A stretch of 64,000 nt of DNA from Paenibacillus andongensis (lineage in GTDB: Bacteria; Bacillota; Bacilli; Paenibacillales; NBRC-103111). The notes under the pieces are model-generated. The model saw only the letters and a list, made by a program, of their open reading frames with translations, was not told the DNA's origin and did no database searches. Location: positions 6,083,001 through 6,147,000 of the forward strand of contig NZ_CP104467.1 in NCBI RefSeq assembly GCF_025369935.1, given 5' to 3'. Positions 26,378 through 36,819 of the stretch are shown in pieces. Position 1 is the first letter of the stretch; every line of letters starts with the position of its first letter. A program made the translations under genes and the position numbers.

Positions 26378-28273
26378 TTATCTGTTCAACAAGCTCCCTA
26401 CATACCGCAGCAGCTCATTCGCACACACAGGGCAATATCCGTGCTCATCAATCAATTGCTTTGTCACATCATTAATTTTCTTCAACTGCTTCTCATCCGG
26501 CGTCTTCGTGGAAGTCGTTATTTTCACGATATCTTTCAAATCAGCGAAGAGCTTCTTCTCAATCGCTTCACGCAGCCGTTCATGGCTGCTGTAATCGAAT
26601 TTCCGTCCTTTCCTGGAATAGGATGAAATACGGATCAGTATTTCTTCTCGGAATGCTTTCTTCGCATTTTCAGAAATGCCGATCTGCTCTTCAATCGAGC
26701 GCATCAGCCGCTCATCTGGATCCATTTCCTCACCGGTTAGCGGATCCTTAATTTTTCCCCAATTACAGTAAGCTTCAATATTATCGAGATAGTTATCGAA
26801 AATCGTTTTGGCTGACTCTTCGAAGGAGTAAACGAACGCTTTCTGCACTTCTTTCTTAGCAATATCATCGTATTCCTTGCGAGCTACGGAAATGAAATTA
26901 AGGAACCGTTCACGCTCATCCTTAGTAATCGACGGATGCTGATCCAAACCATCCTTCAGGGCTCGCAGCACATCTAGCGCGTTAATGCACTGAAGATCTT
27001 GACGAATCAATGCACTTGAGATGCGGTTAATGACATAACGCGGATCGATGCCGCTCATACCTTCTTCTTGATATTCATTCTGCATTTCTTTGAGGTCTGC
27101 TTCTTTGTAACCTTCCACAACTTCACCATCATACATGCGCATCTTCTTGACTAAATCCATCCCTTGCTTCTTCGTTTCTTTCAAACGAGTAAGAATGGAG
27201 AAAATCGCAGCAACCCGGAGCGCGTGCGGAGCAATATGAATGTGAGACATATCACTCTGTCCGATCAGCTTGTAGTAAATTTTTTCTTCATCCGAAACCC
27301 GCAGGTTATACGGAATTGGCATCACAATCATCCGCGATTGCAGAGCCTCATTTTTCTTGTTCGCAATGAATGATTTATACTCGGTTTCATTCGTATGCGC
27401 AATGATCAGTTCATCGGCGCTAATGAGAGCGAACCGTCCTGCCTTAAAGTTACCCTCTTGTGTGAGAGAGAGTAAGTTCCAGAGGAATTTCTCATCGCAT
27501 TTCAGCATTTCCTGAAACTCCATGATCCCCCGATTTGCCTTATTCAGCTCCCCGTCGAATCGATAGGCACGCGGATCGGATTCGGAACCAAACTCCGTAA
27601 TGGTAGAGAAGTCTATGCTTCCCGTCAAATCGGCAATATCCTGAGATTTCGGATCGGATGGACTGAACGTACCGATCCCTACACGCGCTTCTTCTGAAAC
27701 GAACACACGCTCAACATGAACATCTTCAATACAGCCATTGTACTCGGTCTTCAAACGCATTTGGCAGGAAGGACATAAGCTGCCTTCAATCTTTACGCCT
27801 AGCTCTCGCTCGATCTCGGGACGCAGCTCCATAGGGATCAAATGAAGTGGTTCCTCGTGCATCGGACAACCTTTAATCGCATAGACAGCCCCTAGGTCAG
27901 TTCTAGCAAATTGCTCCAGCCCTCTTTTTAACATGGTCACAATGGTTGATTTACCACCGCTTACAGGACCCATCAGCAGTAATATCCGCTTACGAACATC
28001 CAATCGACGGGCAGCGGAATGGAAATATTCTTCCACTAGCTTCTCAATGGCCCGATCCAAGCCGAAAATCTCTTTGTTGAAGAATTTGTAGGATTTGTGC
28101 CCGACTTGGTCATTGATTCCTTGCGAAGCAATCATATCATAGACCCTTGAATGCGCTGTTCTCGCGAGTCCAGGATTTTTGCGAAGCAATTCTATGTACT
28201 CCGCGAACGTACCGGTCCAGCTCAATGAATCCTTCTCCGTACGATGCTCCGAAATTCTTTTGAATATGTCCAT
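26378..28273 (-). CDS. prkA: PrkA serine protein kinase / AAA+ protein
   Basis: This 631-residue PrkA has an N-terminal AAA+ region with Walker A GPVSGGKST (about residues 102-110) and a C-terminal kinase-like domain. A CPMHEEPLHLIP segment and a CPSC pair lie between, as in all PrkA proteins. In Bacillus it is made in the mother cell under sigma-E and is needed for full sigma-K activity; ATP-dependent protease activity has also been reported. Length and motifs are complete. A strong ribosome site (aaaggagg) precedes the ATG. The usual yhbH/spoVR partners do not adjoin it here. Confidence 0.95.
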   Translation of the reverse strand: MDIFKRISEHRTEKDSLSWTGTFAEYIELLRKNPGLARTAHSRVYDMIASQGINDQVGHKSYKFFNKEIFGLDRAIEKLVEEYFHSAARRLDVRKRILLLMGPVSGGKSTIVTMLKRGLEQFARTDLGAVYAIKGCPMHEEPLHLIPMELRPEIERELGVKIEGSLCPSCQMRLKTEYNGCIEDVHVERVFVSEEARVGIGTFSPSDPKSQDIADLTGSIDFSTITEFGSESDPRAYRFDGELNKANRGIMEFQEMLKCDEKFLWNLLSLTQEGNFKAGRFALISADELIIAHTNETEYKSFIANKKNEALQSRMIVMPIPYNLRVSDEEKIYYKLIGQSDMSHIHIAPHALRVAAIFSILTRLKETKKQGMDLVKKMRMYDGEVVEGYKEADLKEMQNEYQEEGMSGIDPRYVINRISSALIRQDLQCINALDVLRALKDGLDQHPSITKDERERFLNFISVARKEYDDIAKKEVQKAFVYSFEESAKTIFDNYLDNIEAYCNWGKIKDPLTGEEMDPDERLMRSIEEQIGISENAKKAFREEILIRISSYSRKGRKFDYSSHERLREAIEKKLFADLKDIVKITTSTKTPDEKQLKKINDVTKQLIDEHGYCPVCANELLRYVGSLLNR

Positions 28274-28471
28274 GGGTACCTCCTTTCACTGCTGCCTTTC
28301 TTAACTAGGTCAGCTCGTGATGGTGAATTGTGTACTACAATCCTATGCACTCATGGGAGATAACTTGCCCGAAATTTTTTAACTGTCATGGATTTCTCGC
28401 TTTACAATTTTGGTTAACGTTATGGATTAGCTGTCGCGAATAAGCTGCTCCACCTACTGAATCGCAGATGA

Positions 28472-30760
28472 TTATTTACTAAAAAGTCCATAAGTTTTGC
28501 CCGCTTCAACACTAAACTCAACAACCGACTGATCCCTGCCAAAGGAGATTTCTTCTCCCCCGCAGCGAACCAGAACGGCATGTTGTGTACGTACTCTGCA
28601 TAAGCCATCCTTCGCTACCCTAATTATCGCTTCCGATAGCTTCCCATCGGTCCATTTCAGATTGACGACGTATCCGCCGCGCCCCCTGAGTCCACTCGCT
28701 TCTCCCTCGGACCACGCCGACGGCAGCGCAGGAAGTAAGTTCAGCTCATCGGTATGGGATTGCAGCAGCATCTCAACCATACCAGCCGTAGCACCGAAAT
28801 TCCCGTCAATTTGAAAAGGAGGATGCGCATCAAAGAGATTGGGATACGTTGATTTACGCAGCATGTGGCTCAAATGCGCATAGGATTGTTCGCCATCTTC
28901 CAGTCTTGCAAACATATTGACGATCCACGCACTGCTCCAACCCGTATGACCTCCTCCGTTCGCCAACCTGCGCTGCAATGTGGCTGCAGCTGCTTTGGCT
29001 AATTCCGGTGTGCGATGCGGGGTGATTTGGGTTCCCGGATGCAGAGCAAACAACTGCGAAATATGCCGATGACCTGGATCATCCTCCTCATAGTCCTTCA
29101 ACCACTCCATGATCTGTCCGTGTTTGCCAATCTGCGGCTTAGGCAGCCGCTCCATGAGTGCGGAGAGCCGCTCTCGAAGCTCACTATCAACCTGCAGCAG
29201 AAGGCTGCTCTGTTTACATGCCTCGAACAACTCACGGATGATCTGCGTATCCATAGAAGGTCCCATAGTCAGTGCTCCTCTAGTTCCATCCGCCAATACA
29301 TACAGGTTTTCTGGCGACACAGAGGGACCAGTCACAAGCTGTCCATCTGGCGATTCCACCAAATAATCTAGGAAAAAAGCTGCAGCATCCTTCAAGATCG
29401 GATAGGCTCTATGCCGCAAAAAATCCAAATCTTCGGTAAACACAAAATGCTCCCATACATGCAGACTTAGCCATGCGGCACCCATTGGCCATATCACACA
29501 TGTCGGAAACAATCCTTCAGGACGTGTCTCTCCCCATAAGTTCGTGTTGTGATGAGCGACAAAGCCCGAGCACCCATACAGCTCGCGAGCCGTTTGCCGT
29601 CCGCTGACCTGCATCCGTTCGATATGGTCGAACAGCGGCTCATGGCACTCCGATAATCCGCAAACCTCAGCCGGCCAATAATTCATTTGTGTATTGATAT
29701 TAATTGTATATTTAGACTCCCAAGGAGGCGTAAAGCTTTCATTCCAAATGCCTTGAAGGTTCGCGGGCAGACATCCCGGTCGGGAGCTGGCGATCAACAA
29801 ATAACGGCCGTAATGAAAGTACAGCTCCGCCAAACCGCTATCCATACGCGATTGATCCTCTTGTAGAAGCTTCAACCGCTTGTCCGTTGGCAAATCATCA
29901 AAAGGATCGTTTTCTGTCAAACGCAGACTCACCCGATTATACAATTCCTGATAATCTTCGATATGCCGGCGTTCTATCTCGTCAGCGTTGAAGCGATCGA
30001 CGCCTTCAATTTGAAGCTTGCATGCCGCTAAAGGATCAGACTCTCGAAATGTGCTGGCTGCGGCAAGAACTAAAGTCACAGAACTAGCCCCTTCCACAGA
30101 CAGGAAGTCGCCAATCACGGACACCTGACCATCCTCGGATTTTGCTTTCAACACACAGGCATATTCAACACCATGCTTCCCGCATTCCCCGCTCATCCAA
30201 ATACTATCTTCCGACAATGCGCCGGTTTCCCCCTCAAAAGGTCTGCGATTCAAATTCGCAGAGAAATTAAGCTTGCCTGGCTGATCGCACGATAGTAGAA
30301 TCATCATCACTTGATCAGGGTAACTGGCATACATCGTACGACGGTAGGTGACTCCGCCCACCCTATAAGTTGTGCGGGCGATCGCTTGCTTCAAATCCAA
30401 TTCTCGCCGATAATCTTCAACTTCGCCTTTCTGGTCATGAAAATAAAGCCTTAGGTCTCCCAAAGGCTGATAAGGGTTGTAATATTTGGGTGTTGAAAAG
30501 AGCGCCATTCGCGTTAATTGCGTGGCCTCCTCGACGTTTCCGGCAAAAAGCAGCTCCCTGATTTCTTCTAAATATCGAGAACCATCCGGATTGAGACCAT
30601 CCTTGGGACCTCCGTACCAGATGGAATCTTCGTTTAACTGAATTCTTTCCTCTTGCACATGACCGAAAATCATGCCGCCTAGTCGACCGTTCCCAATCGG
30701 AAGCGCTTCTACCCACATCTTAGCAGGCTGAAGGTACCACAATTTCTCGCGATTGTTCAA
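28472..30760 (-). CDS. Glycoside hydrolase family 95 (alpha-L-fucosidase type)
   Basis: This 762-residue cytosolic enzyme lacks a signal peptide. It begins with the typical GH95 N-terminal beta domain (PAKMWVEALPIGNGRLGGM, about residues 12-30), followed by an (alpha/alpha)6 barrel. Active-site segments include HHNTNLWG (the two Asn of the family) and a barrel Glu within EWLKDYEEDDPGHRH, plus the DGNFG segment near residue 660. GH95 enzymes invert and release alpha-1,2-L-fucose or L-galactose. With the GH31 and importer genes upstream it suggests use of fucosylated plant or host oligosaccharides taken up intact. It is the last gene of the minus-strand locus, 11 nt after the sensor kinase. Confidence 0.9.
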   Translation of the reverse strand: MNNREKLWYLQPAKMWVEALPIGNGRLGGMIFGHVQEERIQLNEDSIWYGGPKDGLNPDGSRYLEEIRELLFAGNVEEATQLTRMALFSTPKYYNPYQPLGDLRLYFHDQKGEVEDYRRELDLKQAIARTTYRVGGVTYRRTMYASYPDQVMMILLSCDQPGKLNFSANLNRRPFEGETGALSEDSIWMSGECGKHGVEYACVLKAKSEDGQVSVIGDFLSVEGASSVTLVLAAASTFRESDPLAACKLQIEGVDRFNADEIERRHIEDYQELYNRVSLRLTENDPFDDLPTDKRLKLLQEDQSRMDSGLAELYFHYGRYLLIASSRPGCLPANLQGIWNESFTPPWESKYTININTQMNYWPAEVCGLSECHEPLFDHIERMQVSGRQTARELYGCSGFVAHHNTNLWGETRPEGLFPTCVIWPMGAAWLSLHVWEHFVFTEDLDFLRHRAYPILKDAAAFFLDYLVESPDGQLVTGPSVSPENLYVLADGTRGALTMGPSMDTQIIRELFEACKQSSLLLQVDSELRERLSALMERLPKPQIGKHGQIMEWLKDYEEDDPGHRHISQLFALHPGTQITPHRTPELAKAAAATLQRRLANGGGHTGWSSAWIVNMFARLEDGEQSYAHLSHMLRKSTYPNLFDAHPPFQIDGNFGATAGMVEMLLQSHTDELNLLPALPSAWSEGEASGLRGRGGYVVNLKWTDGKLSEAIIRVAKDGLCRVRTQHAVLVRCGGEEISFGRDQSVVEFSVEAGKTYGLFSK

Positions 30761-30771
30761 GTTTATGCCCC

Positions 30772-32607
30772 CTATACAGGATTTGGTCTTTCATATTGTT
30801 TAGGCAATGCAGGCATCACCATGATCATTTTGGTTCCCTGCTCAGCCACACTTTCAATCCTCAGTCCATAGTTCTCCCCATAAACCATTTGGATCCGGCG
30901 ATGGACGTTCAACACGCCAATACCGCCTTTTTTACCCGCTTCATCTATTTCTGCATCTGCCAGTCTGTTTGTACTCAACTTCTCTTGGAGCTGCGTAAGT
31001 TGTGTCTGCGACATCCCTGAACCATTATCCTCTACACTGATCCAGAAGATCCCGTCCTCTACCCCACCGTCGATTCGGATGAAATGATAATCTTCCAACC
31101 CTTCCGGAAATGCATGCTGGAACACATTTTCGACCAAAGGCTGAAGAGTCAGCCGCACCATGACATGAAGCAAATATTCGGGCTTAATCGCAACATCAAT
31201 CTCGAATTCCCGACCAATTCTATGCCGCAACACGACCAGATAATAAAGTACGTGCTTCAACTCGTTCGCAACCGTTATTTCCTCCAGGTTGGTTTGGACC
31301 GAGTAACGCAGCATATAAGCCAGTGCCTTAACAATTTCAGAAATCTCTTCTGAATCCTGAATTGTGGCATAGCAGATAATCGTCTCCAGTGTATTGTACA
31401 TAAAATGAGGATTGATCTGCAGCTGAAGAGATTGAAACTCAGCCTTCTGCCGTTCCATCCGAATTTCTGAATTGCTTAATTCGACCTGAACCACACGATC
31501 AACCGCTTCAGATAGCCGATTGACCATCAGATTATAGCGAACCATGAGTTCGACAATTTCGTCCCTGTGAGAGGGGAGTGGAATGGTGGCCCAATTTCCT
31601 TTTTCCGTCTCTCTCATCCCGGATTTAAGTACTTGAATCGGCTTGGTAATCGACTTACCGAATCTGTAAGCAAGTAAGATCGCTAAAACCAGTGTAAATA
31701 ATCCGACTACAAGCGTTGTCGAACGGATGTTAGCTACCGGTTTACGGAGTTCATGAAGCGGCATGGAGACAACTAGCTGCCAACCCGAATAATCGGATTT
31801 GCGGCTTAGATACATGCGCTCCTCCCGCTCATCGCTGTCGACGAAGGAAGAAGTCCCAGCCTTCTGCAGCTTCTCCACGAACTCCTCCGGAACATCTGAA
31901 CCGACTTTTTTTCCATCTGGATGATAGATATAACGACCTTTTTCATCAATGATAAACAGGTACCCGTATTTCCCTAAATCAATCCCTTTCCATAGGGCAG
32001 ACAAATCAGCGGATCTCATCTCAATGGCGAGCAAACCATTCAATTCAGGCGAGGTGAAGCCTCGGATACGACGGACTAGCGTGAGCATTTGATTCTCTTG
32101 ACCTTCAATAATGCTATGGTTCAAAATACTTAATTTGCCGTCAGCCGCTGTATTGGCGAGAAAATATTTTCGCTGTTTCCGTTTATCTTCCGCATTGAAG
32201 GATTGCTCGTTCACCCCATTATAGTAATAGACCGCATTCAGCTTATCGCTGAGCAAGTAAACAGAAGCTAGTTTAGGGTTGCGAATGAATAACGGATCGA
32301 CACTCGTTTCGAGAATCATTTTCCGATAGGTATAAAAGTCATATTCCTCCCGATTGGCCTTCAGATCAATAAACTCCATAACCTGTCTGTTCGTCAAAAT
32401 AGAGACAATGGAGCGCTCATAGTCTTTCAAATACAGATCGGTATGATGAACCGCGTTTCCGACGATTTGATTCATTTGGTTCTCAACCATTTCCGCTAAC
32501 TCATCGGAAGAGGTCATATAAGAGAAAATACCGACACTGCTAAGAGAAAGAATGATGACAATCAGAAAATAGACGAATAGCTTTTTAGTTAAACCTCTAA
32601 TTTTCAT
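30772..32607 (-). CDS. YesM-type sensor histidine kinase
   Basis: This 611-residue membrane kinase has a transmembrane helix at about 10-30, an extracellular Cache sensor at about 35-290, a second helix at about 297-317, and HAMP at about 318-370. The His_kinase domain has LQLQINPHFMYNTLE with phospho-acceptor His401, and an ATPase domain with DNGSGM follows. The start codon overlaps the regulator's stop (ATGA), so the pair is translationally coupled. YesM-type kinases sense oligosaccharides or a loaded binding protein and phosphorylate AraC-type regulators. The two binding lipoproteins in this locus are candidates for the input. Confidence 0.92.
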   Translation of the reverse strand: MKIRGLTKKLFVYFLIVIILSLSSVGIFSYMTSSDELAEMVENQMNQIVGNAVHHTDLYLKDYERSIVSILTNRQVMEFIDLKANREEYDFYTYRKMILETSVDPLFIRNPKLASVYLLSDKLNAVYYYNGVNEQSFNAEDKRKQRKYFLANTAADGKLSILNHSIIEGQENQMLTLVRRIRGFTSPELNGLLAIEMRSADLSALWKGIDLGKYGYLFIIDEKGRYIYHPDGKKVGSDVPEEFVEKLQKAGTSSFVDSDEREERMYLSRKSDYSGWQLVVSMPLHELRKPVANIRSTTLVVGLFTLVLAILLAYRFGKSITKPIQVLKSGMRETEKGNWATIPLPSHRDEIVELMVRYNLMVNRLSEAVDRVVQVELSNSEIRMERQKAEFQSLQLQINPHFMYNTLETIICYATIQDSEEISEIVKALAYMLRYSVQTNLEEITVANELKHVLYYLVVLRHRIGREFEIDVAIKPEYLLHVMVRLTLQPLVENVFQHAFPEGLEDYHFIRIDGGVEDGIFWISVEDNGSGMSQTQLTQLQEKLSTNRLADAEIDEAGKKGGIGVLNVHRRIQMVYGENYGLRIESVAEQGTKMIMVMPALPKQYERPNPV

Positions 32608-33623
32608 TTGATACCGAGCCCTGCGCGATATTCAGAAGGCGAAACGCCAACAATTTTTTTGAAGGTTTTAGTAAAATGGGGGTAATCATCATACCCGACA
32701 TCTGCGGCTACATCCACGATTCGAACATAAGGGATAGCCAGCATTTCCTTCGCCTTCGTCATCCTTTTTTTGATCCGGTACTGAACAAAGGTCTCCTGCG
32801 TTACTTTTTTAAAAAGCGAACTGAAATAGGTAGGTGTCAATCCGACCATCGCAGCGACTTGATCCAGCGAAATGTCTTCTGACAATCGGCTGTCGATAAA
32901 GCCTTTGGCCTCTTCCATAGGATCTTTGAAGCTGCCGCTCCGAACGTCTTGAAGGCCTTTTGCCATTCGAATCAACCCCTTCTCGAACGCTTCAAGGGCT
33001 TCCTTCACACTATCCGCCTGCAAGTGAGCTTGCACGGAGGATGGGGAGTAATTGCGGCCCTGAAAGCGTTTGACAAGAAGCGCATTACAATCATCCAATA
33101 GCTCCTTAAGCTCAGCCAACGATAAATTGGCAGATAGGCAGTATTCACGCCAGCGGCTGATTAAGCTGCTTAGTTCCTCCATTTGCAAGGCCCATATTTG
33201 CTGTTCCATTTGATCGATCCACTCGATATAACGGGAAGGCGGCATATAGCTGCGTGATGGCTTTTTGATCAATTGATCCAGCATGCCATGCACATCTGAT
33301 TTGGTAACCGGTTTCAGCATATAGTGCCGAACACCATAATTCATGCTTTTTTGGGCGTATTCAAAGTCACTGTAACCAGATATCACAACGGTCTTAATTT
33401 GAGGAAATTCCTCATGAATGATTCTGCAGAGCTCCAATCCGTCCATTTTGGGCATGCGAACATCCGTCAACACAAGATCAGGTTCGCAGGCGCGAATCCG
33501 CTCTAAAGCAGCCACGCCGTTCTCAGCCGTCTGTATTTTCGAGAAAGCAGGTACGTACAATTCCGCCATCTTGACCATTCCTCTGCGAATGACAGGTTCA
33601 TCGTCTACAATCAGTACATGCAT
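32604..33623 (-). CDS. YesN-type response regulator with AraC DNA-binding domain
   Basis: This 339-residue protein has an N-terminal receiver (MHVLIVDDEPVIRRGM; phospho-acceptor Asp54 in VLTDVRMPKMDG; Lys in MLKPVTKS), a linker, and a C-terminal AraC double helix-turn-helix (about residues 238-335, with VGYDDYPHFTKTFKKIVGVSPSEYR). The start at 33623 follows GGGAGG 7 nt upstream, preferred to the longer frame. It is the only AraC-type regulator in the window. It is the best candidate to bind the 15-bp box found 43 nt before the -10 of five nearby sugar promoters; that link is inferred. Confidence 0.92.
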   Translation of the reverse strand: MHVLIVDDEPVIRRGMVKMAELYVPAFSKIQTAENGVAALERIRACEPDLVLTDVRMPKMDGLELCRIIHEEFPQIKTVVISGYSDFEYAQKSMNYGVRHYMLKPVTKSDVHGMLDQLIKKPSRSYMPPSRYIEWIDQMEQQIWALQMEELSSLISRWREYCLSANLSLAELKELLDDCNALLVKRFQGRNYSPSSVQAHLQADSVKEALEAFEKGLIRMAKGLQDVRSGSFKDPMEEAKGFIDSRLSEDISLDQVAAMVGLTPTYFSSLFKKVTQETFVQYRIKKRMTKAKEMLAIPYVRIVDVAADVGYDDYPHFTKTFKKIVGVSPSEYRAGLGIK

Positions 33624-33702
33624 GTCCAGACCTCCCCTATGTTTCTCAGCATCGCTATCCATTTATGATAACTCACGGAAATTGGTTCTACAACGGAAGG
33701 AA

Positions 33703-35841
33703 TCACAAACGAGTTTGTGCGAAACGCCACGTGATGGAGCTAAAGGATGTAGGCTCCCCATCCGTCCCTATGAGTTCCCCGGAGTAGACGCCAGCTGCAT
33801 TTTGCGTGACTGCTGCCTTCCACCAGCCGAACTTGCCATGTTCATAATCAAACGATTCCCCGTCATCGTCGTACAGTTTTCCTTCACCCATTCCATCGCC
33901 GAAATGAATGATTTCAAGCAGAACTCGCGTGCCTAAGGGTGGGACATGCGCTAGCGCAGGCATCATCGGAATGACGGACCCGTTTCTAACAAATACCGGA
34001 ATTCGCTCCAAGCCGGCTTGAACGCGAATGATGCATCCACCGGTATAGCGTTCCCCTGTCTCTAATCCATACCAGATTCCGGATGGCAGCAGGACCTCCC
34101 GCTCAGACTCTCCTTCAACCAGTGGAGCTACTAATAATGCATCGCCGAACATGTATTGGTCGTCCCATTCTCTCACTTTTTTCTTGCCGTAAGCGGCATC
34201 TGTCGTATTCAAGGTTTGCTCCGCTGCTTCAGCATACAATGCCTCGGCTTCCGCGATTTCTGATGCGGACATCACGAAAGGCATTGCGCGGAATGGAGGG
34301 ATCCCCTGCTCTCGGTAGGTTGCGAAAGCTGTATACAAATAAGGCAGCAATCTCATCCGCAGCTTAATATAATGCCGAACAGTGCCTTCCACTTCCGGGA
34401 AAGACCAAGGCTTCGTTCCATCGCCCCATGCATTCAGCATCGCGAGTGGCGAGAAACAAACCGTTTGCATACGCCGTACCCAATCTTCGGCATTTCGGGC
34501 TCTGCGAACCTCCGGTGTCCATAACAGCCCGCTGAAAGACGAGTTGACTAGGCCACGAATAAATTGCTTGTGATCATAGAGATCCGAATATAGGACATAA
34601 GGCATCGTGGAGGCTGCGGCATTTGAAGCTCTAACAAGCCCGTATGTTCTCCGATTTTTGCTGCGGAACAGTTCAGCCGTCATTTTCTGGAACATCAACC
34701 CGTACATTTGTCGCATCTGCTCGCCGTTCAAACCGGATGGAAACTGCGCATGTCCCGGAAACATCCAGGAATTGTTGGTCAAGTCACTGCCGTCACACTC
34801 ATCCAGCTTATAACCGGAAACTCCGATATTGACATGCTGCTCTTCATGCTGCTTCTTATACAGCTCCACAGCCGCTGGCAGCGAATAATCCGGCGCAAGC
34901 CCGCCCCATACCGAATGACTCCCCGAAAGCGGCTTCAATTCCTCGTACAGCTCACTCTTCGGCGAAACGAAGGGATGCTCCCACAGATTCACCCGAAAGC
35001 CGCTTTGGTCCAAAGCTTTCACGAATTTATCAGGCTCAGGGAATCGGTTTTTCTCCCATTCGTAACTGACTGGGTAGCTTTGGCTGTGCCAACCGGGTTC
35101 GAGCCCGATCACATCACAGGGAATATCGTGCTGGCGGAACTGCTCCGCTTCTTCAAGAACTTGCTGATCCGTATAGAGCGTCGGAACACGGTGCCAGAAG
35201 CCAAGGCCCCACTTCGGAGGCAGAGTGCCTCCCCCGCAGAATAAATTATATCTTGCCACCGCATCCGAAAGGGTTGGCCCGCCAAACACATACACGTCTG
35301 CACCTTCGACAGGAAGCCGGATCTCCACCCGCGATGCGACTAGAGTAGCTTTCCATCCCTTATCCGTGTTGCGATCACGAATATCCTCACTTTGCGTTTC
35401 CTCCTGCCTCATCGTTGACCCGCAGTACAGAGTCACAATCCGTGAAGTATCCACCAAAACGCCATACCCGAGATCGCTTACGTAAAAAGGCACAGGAGCA
35501 TGCGTCTCCCCCGTATCCTGCTTGGGATCGCTGTTCACACGCAAATAACGGTTTCTTCCCCGTTGATTCATTCTTAATAATTGCAGGCCTGTCCCGTATA
35601 GCTTTTCAGTTCGATTAAGCGGAATAGATAGAATGAGACAGTCACTTGCTTCCTCAAGCTGGATACTTACCCAGTCAAAAGGCGGCTGTACCTGCGGCAT
35701 CTGCTGCAGTGCCTCGGTTTTTGGCGAAACGCCCATCCATGAGAGCGGTGTAATTCCTTGCGGTTCTCCGATCGTAAGGCGCCATACACCAGGCGCCGAT
35801 TGCTGCGGGTTTGTTATTTGCATACTAGTTTCCCCATTCAT
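33703..35841 (-). CDS. Glycoside hydrolase family 31 protein
   Basis: This 712-residue cytosolic (beta/alpha)8-barrel enzyme has an N-terminal beta-sandwich (about 1-200), a barrel with GLEPGWHSQSYP, and a nucleophile region GYKLDECDGSD near residue 335 in place of the common WxDMNE form. The acid/base segment is YVLYSDLYDHKQ, and C-terminal beta domains follow. The family includes alpha-glucosidases, alpha-xylosidases, alpha-galactosidases and related enzymes; this variant motif does not settle the sugar. In context an alpha-xylosidase or alpha-galactosidase acting on imported oligosaccharides is plausible. The ATG at 35841 directly follows the oxidoreductase stop. The ribosome site is weak; a second ATG six codons in is possible. 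Confidence 0.82.
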   Translation of the reverse strand: MNGETSMQITNPQQSAPGVWRLTIGEPQGITPLSWMGVSPKTEALQQMPQVQPPFDWVSIQLEEASDCLILSIPLNRTEKLYGTGLQLLRMNQRGRNRYLRVNSDPKQDTGETHAPVPFYVSDLGYGVLVDTSRIVTLYCGSTMRQEETQSEDIRDRNTDKGWKATLVASRVEIRLPVEGADVYVFGGPTLSDAVARYNLFCGGGTLPPKWGLGFWHRVPTLYTDQQVLEEAEQFRQHDIPCDVIGLEPGWHSQSYPVSYEWEKNRFPEPDKFVKALDQSGFRVNLWEHPFVSPKSELYEELKPLSGSHSVWGGLAPDYSLPAAVELYKKQHEEQHVNIGVSGYKLDECDGSDLTNNSWMFPGHAQFPSGLNGEQMRQMYGLMFQKMTAELFRSKNRRTYGLVRASNAAASTMPYVLYSDLYDHKQFIRGLVNSSFSGLLWTPEVRRARNAEDWVRRMQTVCFSPLAMLNAWGDGTKPWSFPEVEGTVRHYIKLRMRLLPYLYTAFATYREQGIPPFRAMPFVMSASEIAEAEALYAEAAEQTLNTTDAAYGKKKVREWDDQYMFGDALLVAPLVEGESEREVLLPSGIWYGLETGERYTGGCIIRVQAGLERIPVFVRNGSVIPMMPALAHVPPLGTRVLLEIIHFGDGMGEGKLYDDDGESFDYEHGKFGWWKAAVTQNAAGVYSGELIGTDGEPTSFSSITWRFAQTRL

Positions 35842-36804
35842 CTATAGAGTTGGAACCTCAATGGCCTTCGTCTGACCGGATTCGCTTGCCAGCTTCGTGT
35901 AATGTACAAGCACTTGGGTTTTCAAATAGTCCCTGCCGCTTGTTTCCGCTTCGCGTCCCTCTTGAAGCGACGCCAAAAACTCAGCCAGTGTATCCGATTC
36001 ATCCACTCCGCTAAAGTCATCGACAAGCAAAACCTCTCCGTCGCGAATTAGGCGGATTTCCTTATCGATGACTTCCATAGCGCCTTTGGTTCCTTCAATT
36101 CTCCAATTGCCGCTCCACGGTGTCTCTGTCCCTCTTGAAGCAATGGATGCATTATAGGCAGCAGTGATACCACCCTCCATTTCAAGAAAGGCATACGCAT
36201 TGATAATAGCCCCTTCCTCTTCCCAGGCGCCAATTGGATTGTAAAGCTTGGCCTGGACCGACTTTCCTTCTCTCCCGGTTAAGTAACGGAGCATATCCAT
36301 GTGATGTACACCAATGTCATCGAGGATACTAACGGTATATCTCCGCTGCACATGGTGGTACCTGTAGAACTGTATATCCAGCGAGGAAAGAGTGCCAATT
36401 GCACCTTCATCCAATAGCTGTTTCATTTTACGAATATAGGGCATTCTGCGGTAGTTTTCTGCGATCATCAAGGGGATGTTTTCCCTTTTGGCTCGAGCTA
36501 CGACCTCAATGGATTCCTCATAATCAAAAGAAATCGGTTTTTCACACAAAACAGCCAGCTTACGGTCAAACGCCGCATGATTCACAACTGTGTGCATCAT
36601 CGGAGAGGTCACATTAACGAGAAAATCCGCCTGCTCGTTTTGCAAAGCTTCATCTAATGAAGTGTAGAAGGGGAACGGATCAACCTGCATCTTCTCTTTC
36701 ATGGCCATATCTACCTCAACAACGGCTGCTAATAAACCTTGATCTCTTAGACGTTTATACCAACTGAACCCTGCTGATCCCAAACCAACCAGTATAGCTT
36801 TCAT
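35842..36804 (-). CDS. Gfo/Idh/MocA-family oxidoreductase
   Basis: This 320-residue NAD(P)-dependent dehydrogenase has an N-terminal Rossmann fold (AILVGLGSAGFSWYKRL), the CEKPISFD motif with the conserved Lys (about residues 90-97), and the C-terminal beta-sheet domain with DDIGVHHMDMLRYL. Such enzymes oxidise or epimerise sugars or inositols. Its place between a beta-propeller glycosidase and GH31 suggests processing of a liberated sugar. A good ribosome site (agggagg) precedes the ATG, and the downstream GH31 gene starts at the base after its stop. Confidence 0.9.
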   Translation of the reverse strand: MKAILVGLGSAGFSWYKRLRDQGLLAAVVEVDMAMKEKMQVDPFPFYTSLDEALQNEQADFLVNVTSPMMHTVVNHAAFDRKLAVLCEKPISFDYEESIEVVARAKRENIPLMIAENYRRMPYIRKMKQLLDEGAIGTLSSLDIQFYRYHHVQRRYTVSILDDIGVHHMDMLRYLTGREGKSVQAKLYNPIGAWEEEGAIINAYAFLEMEGGITAAYNASIASRGTETPWSGNWRIEGTKGAMEVIDKEIRLIRDGEVLLVDDFSGVDESDTLAEFLASLQEGREAETSGRDYLKTQVLVHYTKLASESGQTKAIEVPTL

Positions 36805-36819
36805 ATGTAAATTACCTCC

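Noticed and set aside
30370-30561. Small plus-strand frames within the glycosidase genes
   Set aside because: They are antisense shadows of long, motif-complete minus-strand genes and lack ribosome sites.
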